NCBI RefSeq assembly: GCF_000298195.1
Contig: NZ_BAHC01000018.1
Span: forward strand, 27,331 to 91,330
Source of the DNA: Gordonia rhizosphera NBRC 16068
GTDB lineage: Bacteria; Actinomycetota; Actinomycetes; Mycobacteriales; Mycobacteriaceae
Direction of reading: 5' to 3'
DNA length: 64,000 nt
Shown here: one piece after another, positions 16,830 to 27,152 of the stretch
Numbering within the stretch: position 1 is the first letter of the stretch
How the letters are laid out: each line of letters opens with the position of its first letter
The notes under the pieces: generated by a model
Seen by the model: the letters and a program-made list of their open reading frames with translations, nothing else
Database searches by the model: none
What the model was told of the DNA's origin: nothing
Program-made: the position numbers and the translations under genes

Positions 16830-19649
16830 TCATTGCATCAGTCGCCAGACTCGATCACGGGACATCGGCAGCTCGTACGGCCGGACGCCGATGGCACGCC
16901 GGATCGCGTTCGCGAGCGCGGGAGCCACCGGGTTGTACGGCGATTCGCTCATCGACTTGGCGCCAAACGGGCCGAGTTCGTCGGAAGTGTCGGCGAAGTA
17001 GACCTCGGTCGTGGGGATGTCCGCCATCTGCGGCACCCGATAGGCACGCAGCACCGGGGTCTGAGGCACCCCGTCGTCGAGCATGATCTCCTCGTACAGC
17101 GACGACCCGATCGCTTGCGCGACCCCGCCCTCGATCTGACCGAGACATTGCTGGGGATTCATCACCACGCCCGCGTCGGCGGCCTGCACCGACTGCAGGA
17201 TGACCACCGCGCCGGTCTCGGTGTTCACCGCGACCCGGAAGGCGTGGACGTTGAAGGCGATGGATCGCAGGTCGCCGTTCTCGACGCCGGCGGCCACGAC
17301 ACGGTCACCGTCGCGATCGGTCGTGGGCGCGGCATCGACCATCTCCCCGAAGGTGACCACCCGGTCCCCGACGAAGTAGCCGTCGCGGCCGGGCGCGACG
17401 CGGTCGGGTTCGACGTCGGCGACGCTCGCGGCCGTTCCGGTCAGCTTCTCGCGCAGTGAGACGCACGCGGCGTGCAGGGCCTTGCCGGCGACGGTGATGC
17501 CGGCCGAGGCGAAGGCGCCGGTGTCGTGTTCGGAGGCGTCGGTGTCCCCGTGGTGCAGACGTATCCGGTCCACGGTCGTCTGCAGGGCGGTGGCGGCGAT
17601 CTGGGTGTGCACCGTGGTGGTGCCGTTACCGAACTCGGCGGTGCCGATGCCCACGTCGTAGATGCCGTCGGCGCCGACCGACACCCGGCAGTGCGAGATG
17701 TGGCCGCGCGGCGCCATCGTCGCGATCGCGGCCAGTGCCATGCCCTCGCCGGTGCGCCAGGCCGGGCCGTCGGGTGCGGTGACGCCATTGCCGGCGTCGA
17801 GCGCCTGCTGCGCTAGGTCGAGGCACTGATCGAGGCCATAGCTGCCGTAGACGAGGTCGGCCTCGGGTTCGGGGTGGGCGATGAGCAGGGGGTCGCCGTC
17901 GGCGACCGCGTTGATGCGGCGCAGTTCGAACGGGTCGATGTCGAGGGCGACGGCGAGTTCGTCGAGCGCACACTCGATCGCGAAGATCACCTGGCCCAGG
18001 CCGTAGCCGCGGAAGGCCCCCGACGGCGGGTTGTTGGTGTAGACGACCTCGGCATCGACGCGTTTGGTGGGGCAGTTGTAGACAGACACCGATTCCGCGC
18101 AGGCGTGGAACATCACGCCGATCGCATGGTTGCCGTAGGCGCCGGTGTCGGACAGGACGTCGATCTTCAGGGCCGTCAGCCGGCCGTCGTCGTCGGCGCC
18201 GAGGTTCACGGCCACCCGGAACGGATGGCGGTAGGTCGTGCGGGTCATCTCGTCGGTGCGGGTCATCTCGTAGGCGCACGGTTTCCCGGTGCGCAACACG
18301 GCGACCGCGACGAGGTCCTCGGTGAGCAACTCCTGCTTGCCGCCGAAGCCGCCGCCCACCCGGGCGCTGTACACGCGGATGCGGTCGGGCGGCAGGTCGA
18401 GGATGTGGGCGAGTTCGTCACGCACCAGGAACGGCACCTGGGTGCTGGTGCGGATCACCAGGCGGCCGTCGTCGTCGAGGCTGCCGATGGCGCCGTGGGT
18501 TTCGAGCTGTGCGTGGGAGACGCGGGCGGTGGTCCATGTCCCGGAGACCGTGACCGCCGCATCGGCCAGCGCCGCGTCGACGTCGCCGCCGAAACCGCTG
18601 TGGAAGTCGGCGATCACGTTCTTCCCGGCGTGCGCCACCCGGTCCGCGGGGGCCAGATCGGGGTGGATCAGCGGCGCGCCGGGAGTGCGCGCCTCCTCCG
18701 GATCAAAGACGGCCGGCAGCGGTTCGTAGGTGACGTCGATGAGGCGACAGGCCTCCTCGGCCGCGGCGGGCGTGGTGGCGACGACGGCGGCGACGCGTTG
18801 CCCGACGAACCGCACGACCGAGTCGAGGATGCGGGTGTCGTCGGGGTCGTCCTCGCGGTGTTCGTGCCGGGCGGTGGAGAACCTTGTGGCCGGAACGTTC
18901 TCGTGCGTGAGGATCAGCTCGACGCCGTCGACCGCGGCGGCCGCGGCCGTGTCGATCGCGACGATGCGTGCGTGTGCATGCGGTGAGTGAAGCACGCGGA
19001 GATAGGTGAGGCCGTCGATGGGGGTGTCGAAGGTGTACGGCTCACAGCCGGTGACGACGCGCCGCGCCGCGGGGGGAGCGACGGCGCAGCCCACGACTCC
19101 CGGGATTCCGTCGGGGCCATTCTGGGTGCTGTCGGCGAGTTTTGGGGTGCTGTCGGCAGGATTCAGGGTGCTGTCGGCGAGTTTTGGGGTGCCGTCGGCG
19201 GGATTCGGGGTGCTGTCGGCGGTGAGGCCCTGGGTGATGGCATCGCGGATGGCGCGGTATCCCGTGCAGCGGCACAGGTTTCCCTTCATCCGGCGTGGCA
19301 GGTCGTCGAGATCCTCGGGGCCGAGGGTGGAGGCGGTGACAACCATACCTGCGGTGCAGAAGCCGCACTGGAATGCGAAGTTGTCGACGAACGCCTGCTG
19401 CATCGGGTGCAGGTCGTCAGGGGTGCCCAGGCCGGCGACGGTGGTCACATCATGTCCGTCGATGCGCTGGGCCGGGTAGATGCAGGAGTGGACGGGGGTG
19501 CCGTCGACGAGGACCGAGCAGGCGCCGCAGTCGCCGGCGTCGCACCCCTTCTTCACCTCGAAGTGGGCGAGGTCGCGCAGCAGGGTGCGCAGGCACTGTC
19601 CGGGTCGGGGCGTGTGCTCGTAGTCCGCGTCGTTGATCGAGAACTTCAT
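16830..19649 (-). CDS. fused 2Fe-2S / molybdopterin-binding xanthine dehydrogenase-like subunit
   Basis: 939 residues joining two subunits that are usually separate in the CO-dehydrogenase/XDH family. Residues 1-140 are the small Fe-S subunit: a plant-type cluster (Cys36, 41, 44, 56) and a second 2Fe-2S site (CGFC 95-98, CRC 126-128). Residues 185-939 are the molybdopterin subunit (GVVGCAV onward; [20 protein letters not shown]). They are joined by a linker of five 7-residue repeats. With the FAD protein encoded next (four-base ATGA overlap) it should form a purine hydroxylase acting on hypoxanthine/xanthine. The substrate is inferred from the adjoining 8-oxoguanine deaminase and purine context. 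Confidence 0.88.
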   Translation of the reverse strand: MKFSINDADYEHTPRPGQCLRTLLRDLAHFEVKKGCDAGDCGACSVLVDGTPVHSCIYPAQRIDGHDVTTVAGLGTPDDLHPMQQAFVDNFAFQCGFCTAGMVVTASTLGPEDLDDLPRRMKGNLCRCTGYRAIRDAITQGLTADSTPNPADGTPKLADSTLNPADSTPKLADSTQNGPDGIPGVVGCAVAPPAARRVVTGCEPYTFDTPIDGLTYLRVLHSPHAHARIVAIDTAAAAAVDGVELILTHENVPATRFSTARHEHREDDPDDTRILDSVVRFVGQRVAAVVATTPAAAEEACRLIDVTYEPLPAVFDPEEARTPGAPLIHPDLAPADRVAHAGKNVIADFHSGFGGDVDAALADAAVTVSGTWTTARVSHAQLETHGAIGSLDDDGRLVIRTSTQVPFLVRDELAHILDLPPDRIRVYSARVGGGFGGKQELLTEDLVAVAVLRTGKPCAYEMTRTDEMTRTTYRHPFRVAVNLGADDDGRLTALKIDVLSDTGAYGNHAIGVMFHACAESVSVYNCPTKRVDAEVVYTNNPPSGAFRGYGLGQVIFAIECALDELAVALDIDPFELRRINAVADGDPLLIAHPEPEADLVYGSYGLDQCLDLAQQALDAGNGVTAPDGPAWRTGEGMALAAIATMAPRGHISHCRVSVGADGIYDVGIGTAEFGNGTTTVHTQIAATALQTTVDRIRLHHGDTDASEHDTGAFASAGITVAGKALHAACVSLREKLTGTAASVADVEPDRVAPGRDGYFVGDRVVTFGEMVDAAPTTDRDGDRVVAAGVENGDLRSIAFNVHAFRVAVNTETGAVVILQSVQAADAGVVMNPQQCLGQIEGGVAQAIGSSLYEEIMLDDGVPQTPVLRAYRVPQMADIPTTEVYFADTSDELGPFGAKSMSESPYNPVAPALANAIRRAIGVRPYELPMSRDRVWRLMQ
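19116..19220. repeat. five 21-bp tandem repeats encoding the Fe-S/Mo linker
   Basis: Codes on the minus strand for [35 protein letters not shown] (residues 144-178 of the fused dehydrogenase). Units alternate in two types, so there is also a 42-bp higher-order period. It is an in-frame minisatellite in an interdomain linker and likely varies in copy number between strains. Confidence 0.9.
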
Positions 19650-20464
19650 CGGACGTCACCGCCGGTGAGTTCGGTCCGGATCTGTTCTGCCAGAACCGCC
19701 GACACCCCGCGCCGCCAGTCGGCGGCACCGAGCGGGTCGGTGTAGTAGCCGTCGGAGGCGGTCACATCTCGTCGTAGGGTGGCCGGGTCGGGCAGGGTCG
19801 GATAGCGCAGCATCGTCGGACGGAGAGTGGCCGCGGTGATGCCGACGACGGTCGAACCGTCCTCGTCGACCCGCCCGGTGACGACGGCGCCGGATCGGCC
19901 GAGTTCGGCCAGGGCGATCTTGCGCATCGCCGTGCGCGCCCGCATCGACGTCCCCGGGATGTCGACCGCGCGCAGCACCTCACCCGGGGCGAGGGAATTG
20001 GTGCCGTTGCCGGTGATCAACTCCGCCACCGGGATTCGACGGTCGGTGCCGTCGGGGCACCAGATGACGGCGATGCCGTCGAGGCCGGCGGTCAGCGAGA
20101 CCATCGCGGCGGCCGCGAACGACCGGCAGATGTTGCCCCCCACCGTCGCGACGTGCCAGATCTTGAACGAGGCGAGCAGCGCGTTCGCGCACGCGGGAAA
20201 CAGCGGCTGGGCACGCCACGGTGGACGTGGTGCGAGAGCGGCGAGTTCGGCGATGGTGCAGGTGGCGCCGATGCGCAGGCCGTCGTCGGGCAGATCCTCG
20301 AGTGCGGGCCAGTCCAGGGCGGTCAGGTCGACGACACCGTCGGCGTCGACCTGCGGTTCGGAGAAGAACCAGGTGCCGCCGGCGACGAACCGTTCGCCCG
20401 GCGCGAGGGTGAGGTTGTCGCGGGTGCGGGCGTGTCGGTAGCCGACGATCGTGTTGAGGTCCAC
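19646..20464 (-). CDS. FAD-binding subunit of molybdopterin dehydrogenase
   Basis: 272-residue medium subunit of the XDH/CODH family. It has an N-terminal FAD-binding segment (FVAGGTWFF near residue 27), the second FAD site [10 protein letters not shown] near 107-116, and a C-terminal CO_deh_flav_C domain. It carries electrons from the Fe-S clusters to NAD or another acceptor. Its stop overlaps the start of the fused Fe-S/Mo gene by four bases and it begins 10 bp after the deaminase gene, so the three form one operon. Start codon GTG. Confidence 0.9.
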   Translation of the reverse strand: MDLNTIVGYRHARTRDNLTLAPGERFVAGGTWFFSEPQVDADGVVDLTALDWPALEDLPDDGLRIGATCTIAELAALAPRPPWRAQPLFPACANALLASFKIWHVATVGGNICRSFAAAAMVSLTAGLDGIAVIWCPDGTDRRIPVAELITGNGTNSLAPGEVLRAVDIPGTSMRARTAMRKIALAELGRSGAVVTGRVDEDGSTVVGITAATLRPTMLRYPTLPDPATLRRDVTASDGYYTDPLGAADWRRGVSAVLAEQIRTELTGGDVR

Positions 20465-20474
20465 CGTCCCAGTC

Positions 20475-21833
20475 CTATCCGGCCTTGGCGATCAGACGCC
20501 GGTGTTCGCGCGCGACATCGGCCGCGACGATGTCCGCATCGACGGTGCGCATCTCGCCGTCGGCGATGATGCGGCGACCGTTGACCCAGCTCGCCGCGAC
20601 CGGCGGGATCGCGCCCAGTACGAGGGCCGCGACCGGATCGTCGATGCCGCTGTGGGCGACCGACGACAGGTCCCAGAGCACGAGGTCGGCGAGCTTGCCG
20701 ACCTCGATGGACCCGGTGTCGGCGGCGCGGCCGAGTACCCGGGCACCCCCGATGGTCGCCAACTCGATCGCGGTTCGGGTGGTCAGGGCGGTCGGCCCGC
20801 CGCGGGCCCGCGCCATGAGGACTGCCTGATGGGCTTCCTCGAGAAGCCGGCAGGACTCGTTCGACGCGGCGCCGTCGACGCCGAGGCCGACCGGCACGCC
20901 GGCGTCCACCAGATCGCGGGTGCGGCAGATCCGGTTTCCCAGCCGGGCATTGGAGGTCGGACAGTGCGCGACGCCGGTCGAGGTCGCGGCCAGACGCGAG
21001 ATCTCGTCGTCGTCGAACTCGATTCCGTGCGCGAACCACACATCGTCGCCGACCCAGCCCACCGACTCCATGTACTGCAACGGGGTACAGCCGAAATGCT
21101 CGTCGCAGTAGGTGTTCTCGTCGAGCGACTCGGCAAGATGGGTGTGCATCCGCACCCCGAGTTCGCGTGCCAGGACCGCGGATTCCCGGAGCAGGTCGGT
21201 GGTGACCGAGAACGGCGAGCAGGGGGCGAGCGCGATCCGCAGCATCGAGTCCGGTGCGGCGTCGTGCCACCGCGACACCGCATCGGCGCTCGCGGACAGG
21301 ATCTCGTCGATCGGCTGGACGACCGAATCCGGTGGCAGTCCGCCGTCCTTCTCGGACAGGTCCATCGAACCGCGCGTCGGGTGGAAACGCAGCCCGATGG
21401 TCCGCGCCGCGTCGATCTCCGCCCCGAGGAGGTCACCGCCCTCGGCCGGGAAGACGTAATGGTGATCGGTGGTCGTGGTGCACCCGGACAGCGCCAGTTG
21501 GGTCAAACCCCCGAGCGCCGCGGTGCGGACCGCGTCCTCGTCGATGCCCGCCCAGATCGGGTACAGCGTGGTGAGCCATTCGAACAGGGTGTGGTCGGCG
21601 GCCAGGCCACGGGTGATCCACTGATAGAGGTGATGGTGAGTGTTGACCAGACCCGGCGTCAGCACGCATCCGGAGCCGTCGACCCGGAGTGCGTCGGCGG
21701 GGAGGGTGCCCGGACTCTCGCCAATCGCGACGATGCGCGAGCCTTCGATCAGCACCGATGCAGCGGAGAGCTCGCGGCGCGCTTGGTCGACGGTGATGAC
21801 GTGCGCGTTCTCGATCAGAGTCAGGGGGGACAC
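20475..21833 (-). CDS. 8-oxoguanine deaminase-like amidohydrolase
   Basis: 452-residue metallo-dependent amidohydrolase. Metal site residues are visible as NTHHHLYQ near 65, HTHLAES near 237, a downstream FAHG His and GLGVDGAASN near 325. The RGSMDLSEKDGGLPPD segment near 155 is characteristic of 8-oxoguanine deaminases, related to atrazine/guanine deaminases. The product would be urate from 8-oxoguanine (or xanthine from guanine if the specificity differs). It sits between the MFS gene and the xanthine-dehydrogenase-like genes on one strand, consistent with a purine-salvage/degradation operon. Start GTG 21833. Confidence 0.85.
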   Translation of the reverse strand: MSPLTLIENAHVITVDQARRELSAASVLIEGSRIVAIGESPGTLPADALRVDGSGCVLTPGLVNTHHHLYQWITRGLAADHTLFEWLTTLYPIWAGIDEDAVRTAALGGLTQLALSGCTTTTDHHYVFPAEGGDLLGAEIDAARTIGLRFHPTRGSMDLSEKDGGLPPDSVVQPIDEILSASADAVSRWHDAAPDSMLRIALAPCSPFSVTTDLLRESAVLARELGVRMHTHLAESLDENTYCDEHFGCTPLQYMESVGWVGDDVWFAHGIEFDDDEISRLAATSTGVAHCPTSNARLGNRICRTRDLVDAGVPVGLGVDGAASNESCRLLEEAHQAVLMARARGGPTALTTRTAIELATIGGARVLGRAADTGSIEVGKLADLVLWDLSSVAHSGIDDPVAALVLGAIPPVAASWVNGRRIIADGEMRTVDADIVAADVAREHRRLIAKAG

Positions 21834-21885
21834 CCGGTCACGCTACGACGATCCCGCTGTCGTCGCATGTCGGGGCGCGGCGGGG

Positions 21886-23370
21886 TCAGATGTCTTCGAC
21901 GGCCATCGGGTGTGGCGACGGGATCGACAGCGCGATCACCGTTGCCACCACGCAGGCGACCAACGAGAACACCGAGGCCCACAGGTAGCCCGTCTCGGAG
22001 GGGACTTCGACCGGCGCACCTCCGTCACCGGTGACGGTGATCATCGAGGCCGTGAGGATCATGCCGACGACCGCCGCCGACAAGGAGGTTCCGACGACCC
22101 GCATCAGCGCGTTGACGCCGTTGGCCTCACCGGTCTGCTCGACCCGGACCGCGCGCATGATCAGCGCCGGCATCGCCGAGTACGCGATACCCAGCCCGGC
22201 ACCGATGAGCGACGCGACGGCCATCATCAGCCACCAGGTCACCTCGAACGGGCCGGCGATCGTCACGATGAACACGATGTAGCCGATCCCCAGGACGACG
22301 GCGCCGACCGCCAGCGAGACCCGCGGCCCGAACGCGGCGGTCATTCGCGCACTGATATTGGAGAAGACGAACATGACCAGTCCGCTCGGCGTCAGGATCA
22401 GGGCCGCGCCGAGCATGTCCATCCCGAGACCGTCCTGGCTGGAGGTCGGTGCCATCAGCAGTTGGATCGGGATGAGCTGCATCGAGTAGAACGCGAATCC
22501 GACGGTGACGGATGCGATATTGGTCAAGAGCACCGGTCGTTCGGCCGCCACGGCGAGGTCGATGAGCGCGTTGGTGTGTCGGCGTTCGTGCAGCGCCCAT
22601 CCGATGGCCACCACAACGAATGCGGCAAAGAGACCCAGGGTGAGTGGACTGTCCCAACCCCAGGTGGCGCCCTTCGACAGTGGGAGCAGCAGGCAGGTCA
22701 GCATCGCCGCAAGACCGATCGCGCCGAGGGTGTCGAAGCGCCCGCCGGTCCGGGTTGGACTCGAGGGGACGGTGAGGGCGATCCCGATCCCGCCGATCAG
22801 GGCGGCGGCGGCGCATGCCCAGAACAACGCGTGCCAGCTGACGTGCTGGGCGATCGCCGCGGCGAACGGCAACCCGAGTGCGCCGCCGATCCCGAGCGAC
22901 GCGCTCATTGTGCCGACCGAGGCGCCGAGGTGCCGGGGCGGCACGATGTCGCGCATCACGCTGATCCCGAGCGCGATGGTGCCGAAGCCGAGGCCCTGCA
23001 GAGCGCGGCCGACGAGAAACGGCGCCAGCGACGTGGACATCGCGGAGACGACCGAACCCGCGGCGACCATCCCCATGCTCGACACGAGCATCAGTCGTTT
23101 GCCGTACATGTCGCCGAGCCGGCCGCCGATGGGCGTGATCACCGCGCCCATCAGCAGGGTGATGGTGAGCGCCCACGATGTGTTCGCCGGTGCGGCATCC
23201 AGCAGGCTCGGGAGTTGCGGGATCAGCGGCACGATGATCGTCTGCATCAGCGCCACGACGATGCCGGCGGCGCACAGGACGGTGACCGCGAGGCGCGGAT
23301 GATCGTCCGCGACGGCGTGGTCAGACGGCCGGTCTGGCGTTGATTCCTCCGGTCGCTGAATCGCACTCAC
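21886..23370 (-). CDS. MFS transporter, DHA2-like
   Basis: 494-residue membrane protein with about 14 hydrophobic segments and the MFS loop GGRLGDMYGKR between helices 2 and 3; layout fits the 14-helix DHA2 group. GTG 23370 is chosen because GGAGGT lies 8 bases upstream; the longer reading starts with a basic, non-membrane extension. It is the first gene of the deaminase/xdh operon (52 bp gap), so the substrate may be a purine or analogue, though most of the family exports drugs. Divergent from pyc. Confidence 0.87.
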   Translation of the reverse strand: MSAIQRPEESTPDRPSDHAVADDHPRLAVTVLCAAGIVVALMQTIIVPLIPQLPSLLDAAPANTSWALTITLLMGAVITPIGGRLGDMYGKRLMLVSSMGMVAAGSVVSAMSTSLAPFLVGRALQGLGFGTIALGISVMRDIVPPRHLGASVGTMSASLGIGGALGLPFAAAIAQHVSWHALFWACAAAALIGGIGIALTVPSSPTRTGGRFDTLGAIGLAAMLTCLLLPLSKGATWGWDSPLTLGLFAAFVVVAIGWALHERRHTNALIDLAVAAERPVLLTNIASVTVGFAFYSMQLIPIQLLMAPTSSQDGLGMDMLGAALILTPSGLVMFVFSNISARMTAAFGPRVSLAVGAVVLGIGYIVFIVTIAGPFEVTWWLMMAVASLIGAGLGIAYSAMPALIMRAVRVEQTGEANGVNALMRVVGTSLSAAVVGMILTASMITVTGDGGAPVEVPSETGYLWASVFSLVACVVATVIALSIPSPHPMAVEDI

Positions 23371-23496
23371 GGATATGCACCTCCGCGGCCACGCTACCCC
23401 GCACCGGGACCTACCGATCGTTCGGGTTGCAAAAGACCTGGAGAACTTGGGTGCGGGGGTGATCGGAGTGACCGGGCACACATATCATGGACAGGT

Positions 23497-23512
23497 CACG
23501 GTGATCATCGTG
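23497..23512. promoter_or_regulatory. imperfect 16-bp palindrome in the MFS/pyc divergent region
   Basis: CACGGTGATCATCGTG is symmetric except for one pair (a G-T pairing) around the centre TGATCA. It is the most symmetric element in the 233-bp divergent region between the MFS-xdh operon and pyruvate carboxylase. It is a candidate operator for either gene; no regulator gene adjoins it. Confidence 0.3.
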
Positions 23513-23603
23513 ATCCGTCCGCCGAGCCGGAACACCGGCTTGCCACGACGCGGGCTGTGCAAACCTGACGAGTGTGTACCCGCACCCGACGAGAGAGAGT
23601 CCC

Positions 23604-26600
23604 TTGTTCGAGAAAGTCCTGGTTGCCAACCGCGGTGAGATCGCGATCCGCGCCTTTCGCGCCGCCTATGAACTCGGTGCGCGGACTGTTGCGATTTTTC
23701 CGTATGAGGATCGGAATTCGGTTCACCGGCTGAAGGCTGATGAGTCCTATCAGATCGGCAATCCGGGTCATCCGGTGCGCGCGTATCTGTCCGTCGACGA
23801 GGTGGTGGGTGCGGCGCTGCGCTGTGGTGCGGACGCGATCTACCCCGGTTACGGCTTCCTGTCGGAGAATCAGGGGCTGGCCGCGGCGTGTGCCGAGCAT
23901 GGCATCACCTTCGTGGGGCCCTCGGCCGATGTCCTGGAATTGACCGGGAACAAGGCGACGGCGGTGGCGGCGGCGAAGGCGGCGGGTCTGCCGGTGCTGG
24001 CGTCCTCGGAGCCGTCGGCCGATGTCGACGAGCTGGTCGCGGCGGCCGAACAGATGCAGTTCCCGGTGTTCGTCAAGGCGGTCGCCGGGGGCGGCGGGCG
24101 CGGGATGCGGCGGGTGGAGACGCTCGCCGATCTCGCCGAGGCGGTCGCGGCCGCCTCGCGCGAGGCCGACGCGGCGTTCGGGGATCCGACGGTGTTCCTG
24201 GAGCAGGCGGTGGTCAACCCGCGCCATATCGAGGTGCAGATCCTCGCCGACACCCACGGCAACGTGATCCACCTGTTCGAGCGGGACTGCAGCGTGCAGC
24301 GCCGCCATCAGAAGGTGGTGGAGTTGGCGCCGGCGCCGAATCTGTCGCCGGAGTTGCGGGAGAAGATCTGCAACGACGCGGTCGCCTTCGCCCGGCACAT
24401 CGGCTACACCTGTGCGGGCACGGTGGAGTTCCTGCTCGACGAGTCCGCCGCCGGGAGCGCAGCGAGCGGGGCGAATGCATCCAGCCCGTACGTGTTCATC
24501 GAGATGAATCCGCGCATCCAGGTCGAGCACACGGTGACCGAGGAGATCACCGATGTCGACCTGGTGGGGGCGCAGATGCGGATCGCCGCGGGTGAGGCAT
24601 TGCCGGATCTGGGGCTGGTGCAGGAGCGGATCGCCATCCGGGGTGCGGCGTTGCAGTGCCGGATCACCACCGAGGATCCGGCCAACGGGTTCCGTCCCGA
24701 CGTCGGGCGGATCACCGCCTACCGCAGCCCGGGTGGTGCGGGGGTGCGGTTGGACGGCGGCGCGGTGCTGGGTGCCGAGATCACCGGGCACTTCGACTCG
24801 ATGCTGGTCAAATTGACGTGTCGGGGACGGGATTTCGCGACCGCGGTGGCCCGCGCCCGCCGCGCGGTGGCCGAGTTCCGGATTCGAGGCGTGGCCACCA
24901 ACATCCCGTTTTTGCAGGCGGTGCTCGACGACCCGGATTTCCGCGCCGGGCGGGTCACCACCTCGTTCATCGAGGAGCGACCGTGGCTGTTGACCTCACG
25001 CAGCTCGGCCGACCGCGGCACCAAGATCCTCACCTATCTGGCCGACGTCACGGTCAACAAGCCGCATGGCGAGCGACCGACGACGATCTACCCGCGCGAC
25101 AAGTTCCCCACCGTCGACAAGGCGGTGCTGGCCCACCCGGCCGACGGGTCGCGTCAGCGGCTGCTGAAGCTTGGTCCGGAGGGGTTCGCGGCGGATCTGC
25201 GTGACTCCAAGCGTCTCGGCGTCACCGACACCACCTTCCGCGACGCGCATCAGTCGCTGCTGGCGACGCGGTTGCGCACCAGTGGTCTGCTGGCGGTGGC
25301 GCCGTATGTGGCGGCGTTGACCCCGCAGTTGTTGTCCATCGAGTGCTGGGGCGGGGCCACCTACGATGTGGCGTTGCGGTTCCTCAAGGAGGATCCGTGG
25401 GACCGGCTGGCGCAGCTGCGTGAGGCGATCCCGAACATCTGTCTGCAGATGTTGCTGCGCGGGGCGAACACGGTCGGCTACACCCCGTACCCGACCAAGG
25501 TGACCACCGCGTTCGTCGACGAGGCCGCGCGCACCGGGATCGACATCTTCCGCATCTTCGACGCCCTCAACAACGTCGATCAGATGCGCCCGGCCATCGA
25601 CGCGGTCCGCGAGACCGGCACCGCGGTCGCCGAGGTCGCGATGTCCTACACCGGCGACCTGGCGAACCCGGCCGAGGACCTCTACACCCTCGACTACTAC
25701 CTGCGGCTGGCCGAACAGATCGTCGAGGCCGGCGCACACGTGCTGGCGATCAAGGACATGGCCGGACTGCTGCGCGCCCCGGCCGCCACGACGCTGGTGT
25801 CGGCGTTGGTCACCGAGTTCGACCTGCCGGTGCATGTGCACACCCACGACACCCCGGGCGGGCAGCTGGCCACCTATCTGGCCGCGTGGCAGGCCGGTGC
25901 GTCGGCGGTGGACGGGGCGAGTGCGTCGATGGCGGGCACCACCAGCCAGCCCGCGTTGTCGGCGATCGTGGCCGCGGCCGCGCACACCGAGCGCGACAGC
26001 GGCCTGGACCTGGCCGCGGTCTGCGATCTCGAACCGTATTGGGAGGCGCTGCGCAAGGTGTATGCGCCGTTCGAATCCGGGCTGCCCTCCCCGACCGGGC
26101 GCGTGTACACCCACGAGATCCCGGGCGGGCAGCTGTCGAACCTGCGACAGCAGGCCATGGCACTCGGCCTGGGCAACCGGTTCGAGGCGGTCGAGGAGGC
26201 CTACGCGGCCGCCGACCGCATGCTGGGCCGGCTGATCAAGGTCACCCCGTCCTCGAAGGTCGTCGGTGACCTCGCCCTGGCCCTGGTCGGACGCGGCATC
26301 ACCGCCGAGGAGTTCGCCGCCGACCCGTCGTCCTACGACATCCCCGACTCGGTCATCGGGTTCCTGCGCGGTGAACTCGGCGACCCCGCCGGCGGCTGGC
26401 CGGAGCCGCTGCGCAGCATCGCGCTGAAGGGGCGCGGCGAGGCGCCGCCGCCGGCGACGCTGACCGACGCCGAGTCCGAAGCGCTCGACGAACCGGGTGT
26501 GGCACGCCAGCAGACGTTGAACCGGCTGTTGTTCCCCGGGCCGACCGACGAGTACGAGAAGCACTTCGAGCTCTACGGCGACACCTCACGGCTGTCGGCC

Positions 26601-27029
26601 AACCAGTTCTTCTACGGGCTGCGCTACGGCGAGGAGCACCGCGTCGTGCTGGAGCCGGGTGTGGACCTGCTGATCGGGCTCGAGGCCATCAGTGACGCCG
26701 ACGAGAAGGGCATGCGCACCGTCATGTGCGTGCTCAACGGGCAGCTACGTCCGGTCGCGGTGCGCGACCGGACGGTCGACTCCGCCGTCGAGGCCGCCGA
26801 ACGCGCCGACCGCTCCAACCCCCACCACGTCGGGGCGCCCTTCGCCGGGGTCGTGTCCCTGTCGGTCGACGTCGGCGACGAGATCGCCGCCGGCGCCGCC
26901 ATCGGCACCATCGAGGCCATGAAGATGGAGGCCACCATCACCGCCCCCATCGGCGGCAAGGTCGCCCGCGTCGCCATCGGCCCCGTCACCACCGTCGCAC
27001 CCGGCGACCTCCTCATCGAGATCGGGTAG
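23604..27029 (+). CDS. pyc: pyruvate carboxylase
   Basis: 1141-residue single-chain biotin enzyme carboxylating pyruvate to oxaloacetate. Domain order is biotin carboxylase (residues 1-460; [34 protein letters not shown]), carboxyltransferase (about 540-800; DTTFRDAHQSLLATRLR), PC tetramerisation domain, and biotinyl domain with Lys1107 in EAMKMEAT. TTG 23604 is chosen since the family starts MF.KVLVANRGE and GAGAGAGAG lies a few bases upstream; GTG 23574 would add 10 residues. Residues near 280-294 are a Ser/Ala/Gly-rich insertion not usual in the family. It stands alone, followed by a strong palindrome. Confidence 0.95.
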   Translation: MFEKVLVANRGEIAIRAFRAAYELGARTVAIFPYEDRNSVHRLKADESYQIGNPGHPVRAYLSVDEVVGAALRCGADAIYPGYGFLSENQGLAAACAEHGITFVGPSADVLELTGNKATAVAAAKAAGLPVLASSEPSADVDELVAAAEQMQFPVFVKAVAGGGGRGMRRVETLADLAEAVAAASREADAAFGDPTVFLEQAVVNPRHIEVQILADTHGNVIHLFERDCSVQRRHQKVVELAPAPNLSPELREKICNDAVAFARHIGYTCAGTVEFLLDESAAGSAASGANASSPYVFIEMNPRIQVEHTVTEEITDVDLVGAQMRIAAGEALPDLGLVQERIAIRGAALQCRITTEDPANGFRPDVGRITAYRSPGGAGVRLDGGAVLGAEITGHFDSMLVKLTCRGRDFATAVARARRAVAEFRIRGVATNIPFLQAVLDDPDFRAGRVTTSFIEERPWLLTSRSSADRGTKILTYLADVTVNKPHGERPTTIYPRDKFPTVDKAVLAHPADGSRQRLLKLGPEGFAADLRDSKRLGVTDTTFRDAHQSLLATRLRTSGLLAVAPYVAALTPQLLSIECWGGATYDVALRFLKEDPWDRLAQLREAIPNICLQMLLRGANTVGYTPYPTKVTTAFVDEAARTGIDIFRIFDALNNVDQMRPAIDAVRETGTAVAEVAMSYTGDLANPAEDLYTLDYYLRLAEQIVEAGAHVLAIKDMAGLLRAPAATTLVSALVTEFDLPVHVHTHDTPGGQLATYLAAWQAGASAVDGASASMAGTTSQPALSAIVAAAAHTERDSGLDLAAVCDLEPYWEALRKVYAPFESGLPSPTGRVYTHEIPGGQLSNLRQQAMALGLGNRFEAVEEAYAAADRMLGRLIKVTPSSKVVGDLALALVGRGITAEEFAADPSSYDIPDSVIGFLRGELGDPAGGWPEPLRSIALKGRGEAPPPATLTDAESEALDEPGVARQQTLNRLLFPGPTDEYEKHFELYGDTSRLSANQFFYGLRYGEEHRVVLEPGVDLLIGLEAISDADEKGMRTVMCVLNGQLRPVAVRDRTVDSAVEAAERADRSNPHHVGAPFAGVVSLSVDVGDEIAAGAAIGTIEAMKMEATITAPIGGKVARVAIGPVTTVAPGDLLIEIG
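24441..24485 (+). repeat. low-complexity in-frame insertion in pyc, resembling a dispersed GAGCGCAGCGAGCGGG motif
   Basis: Encodes ESAAGSAASGANASS in the biotin carboxylase domain, where other pyruvate carboxylases run directly from LLDE to YVFIEMNP. The DNA contains GGGAGCGCAGCGAGCGGGG, a motif I recall from many actinobacterial intergenic regions. Insertion of such an element into the gene is inference. Confidence 0.4.
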
Positions 27030-27054
27030 GGAGATCGGGTAGGGAGCGGCTGGC

Positions 27055-27112
27055 ACACACAGAACTCGCGCTTGCACACGAAGTTTCGTGTGTAAGCGCG
27101 AGTTCTGTGTGT
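27055..27112. terminator. long palindrome between convergent pyc and phenol hydroxylase genes (copy 1)
   Basis: 28-bp arms with one G-T pair and a 2-base centre, beginning 26 bp after the pyc stop and ending about 40 bp before the stop of the convergent oxygenase gene. No T-tract follows. It is homologous to a second palindrome at 30509-30568 (45 of 57 aligned bases identical), so it belongs to a repeat family. A bidirectional terminator is the simplest role; a mobile-element remnant is possible. Confidence 0.75.
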
Positions 27113-27152
27113 TGGGGGTATCGCGCCGTCCGCTTGCGCGAAGTGTCCGGTC

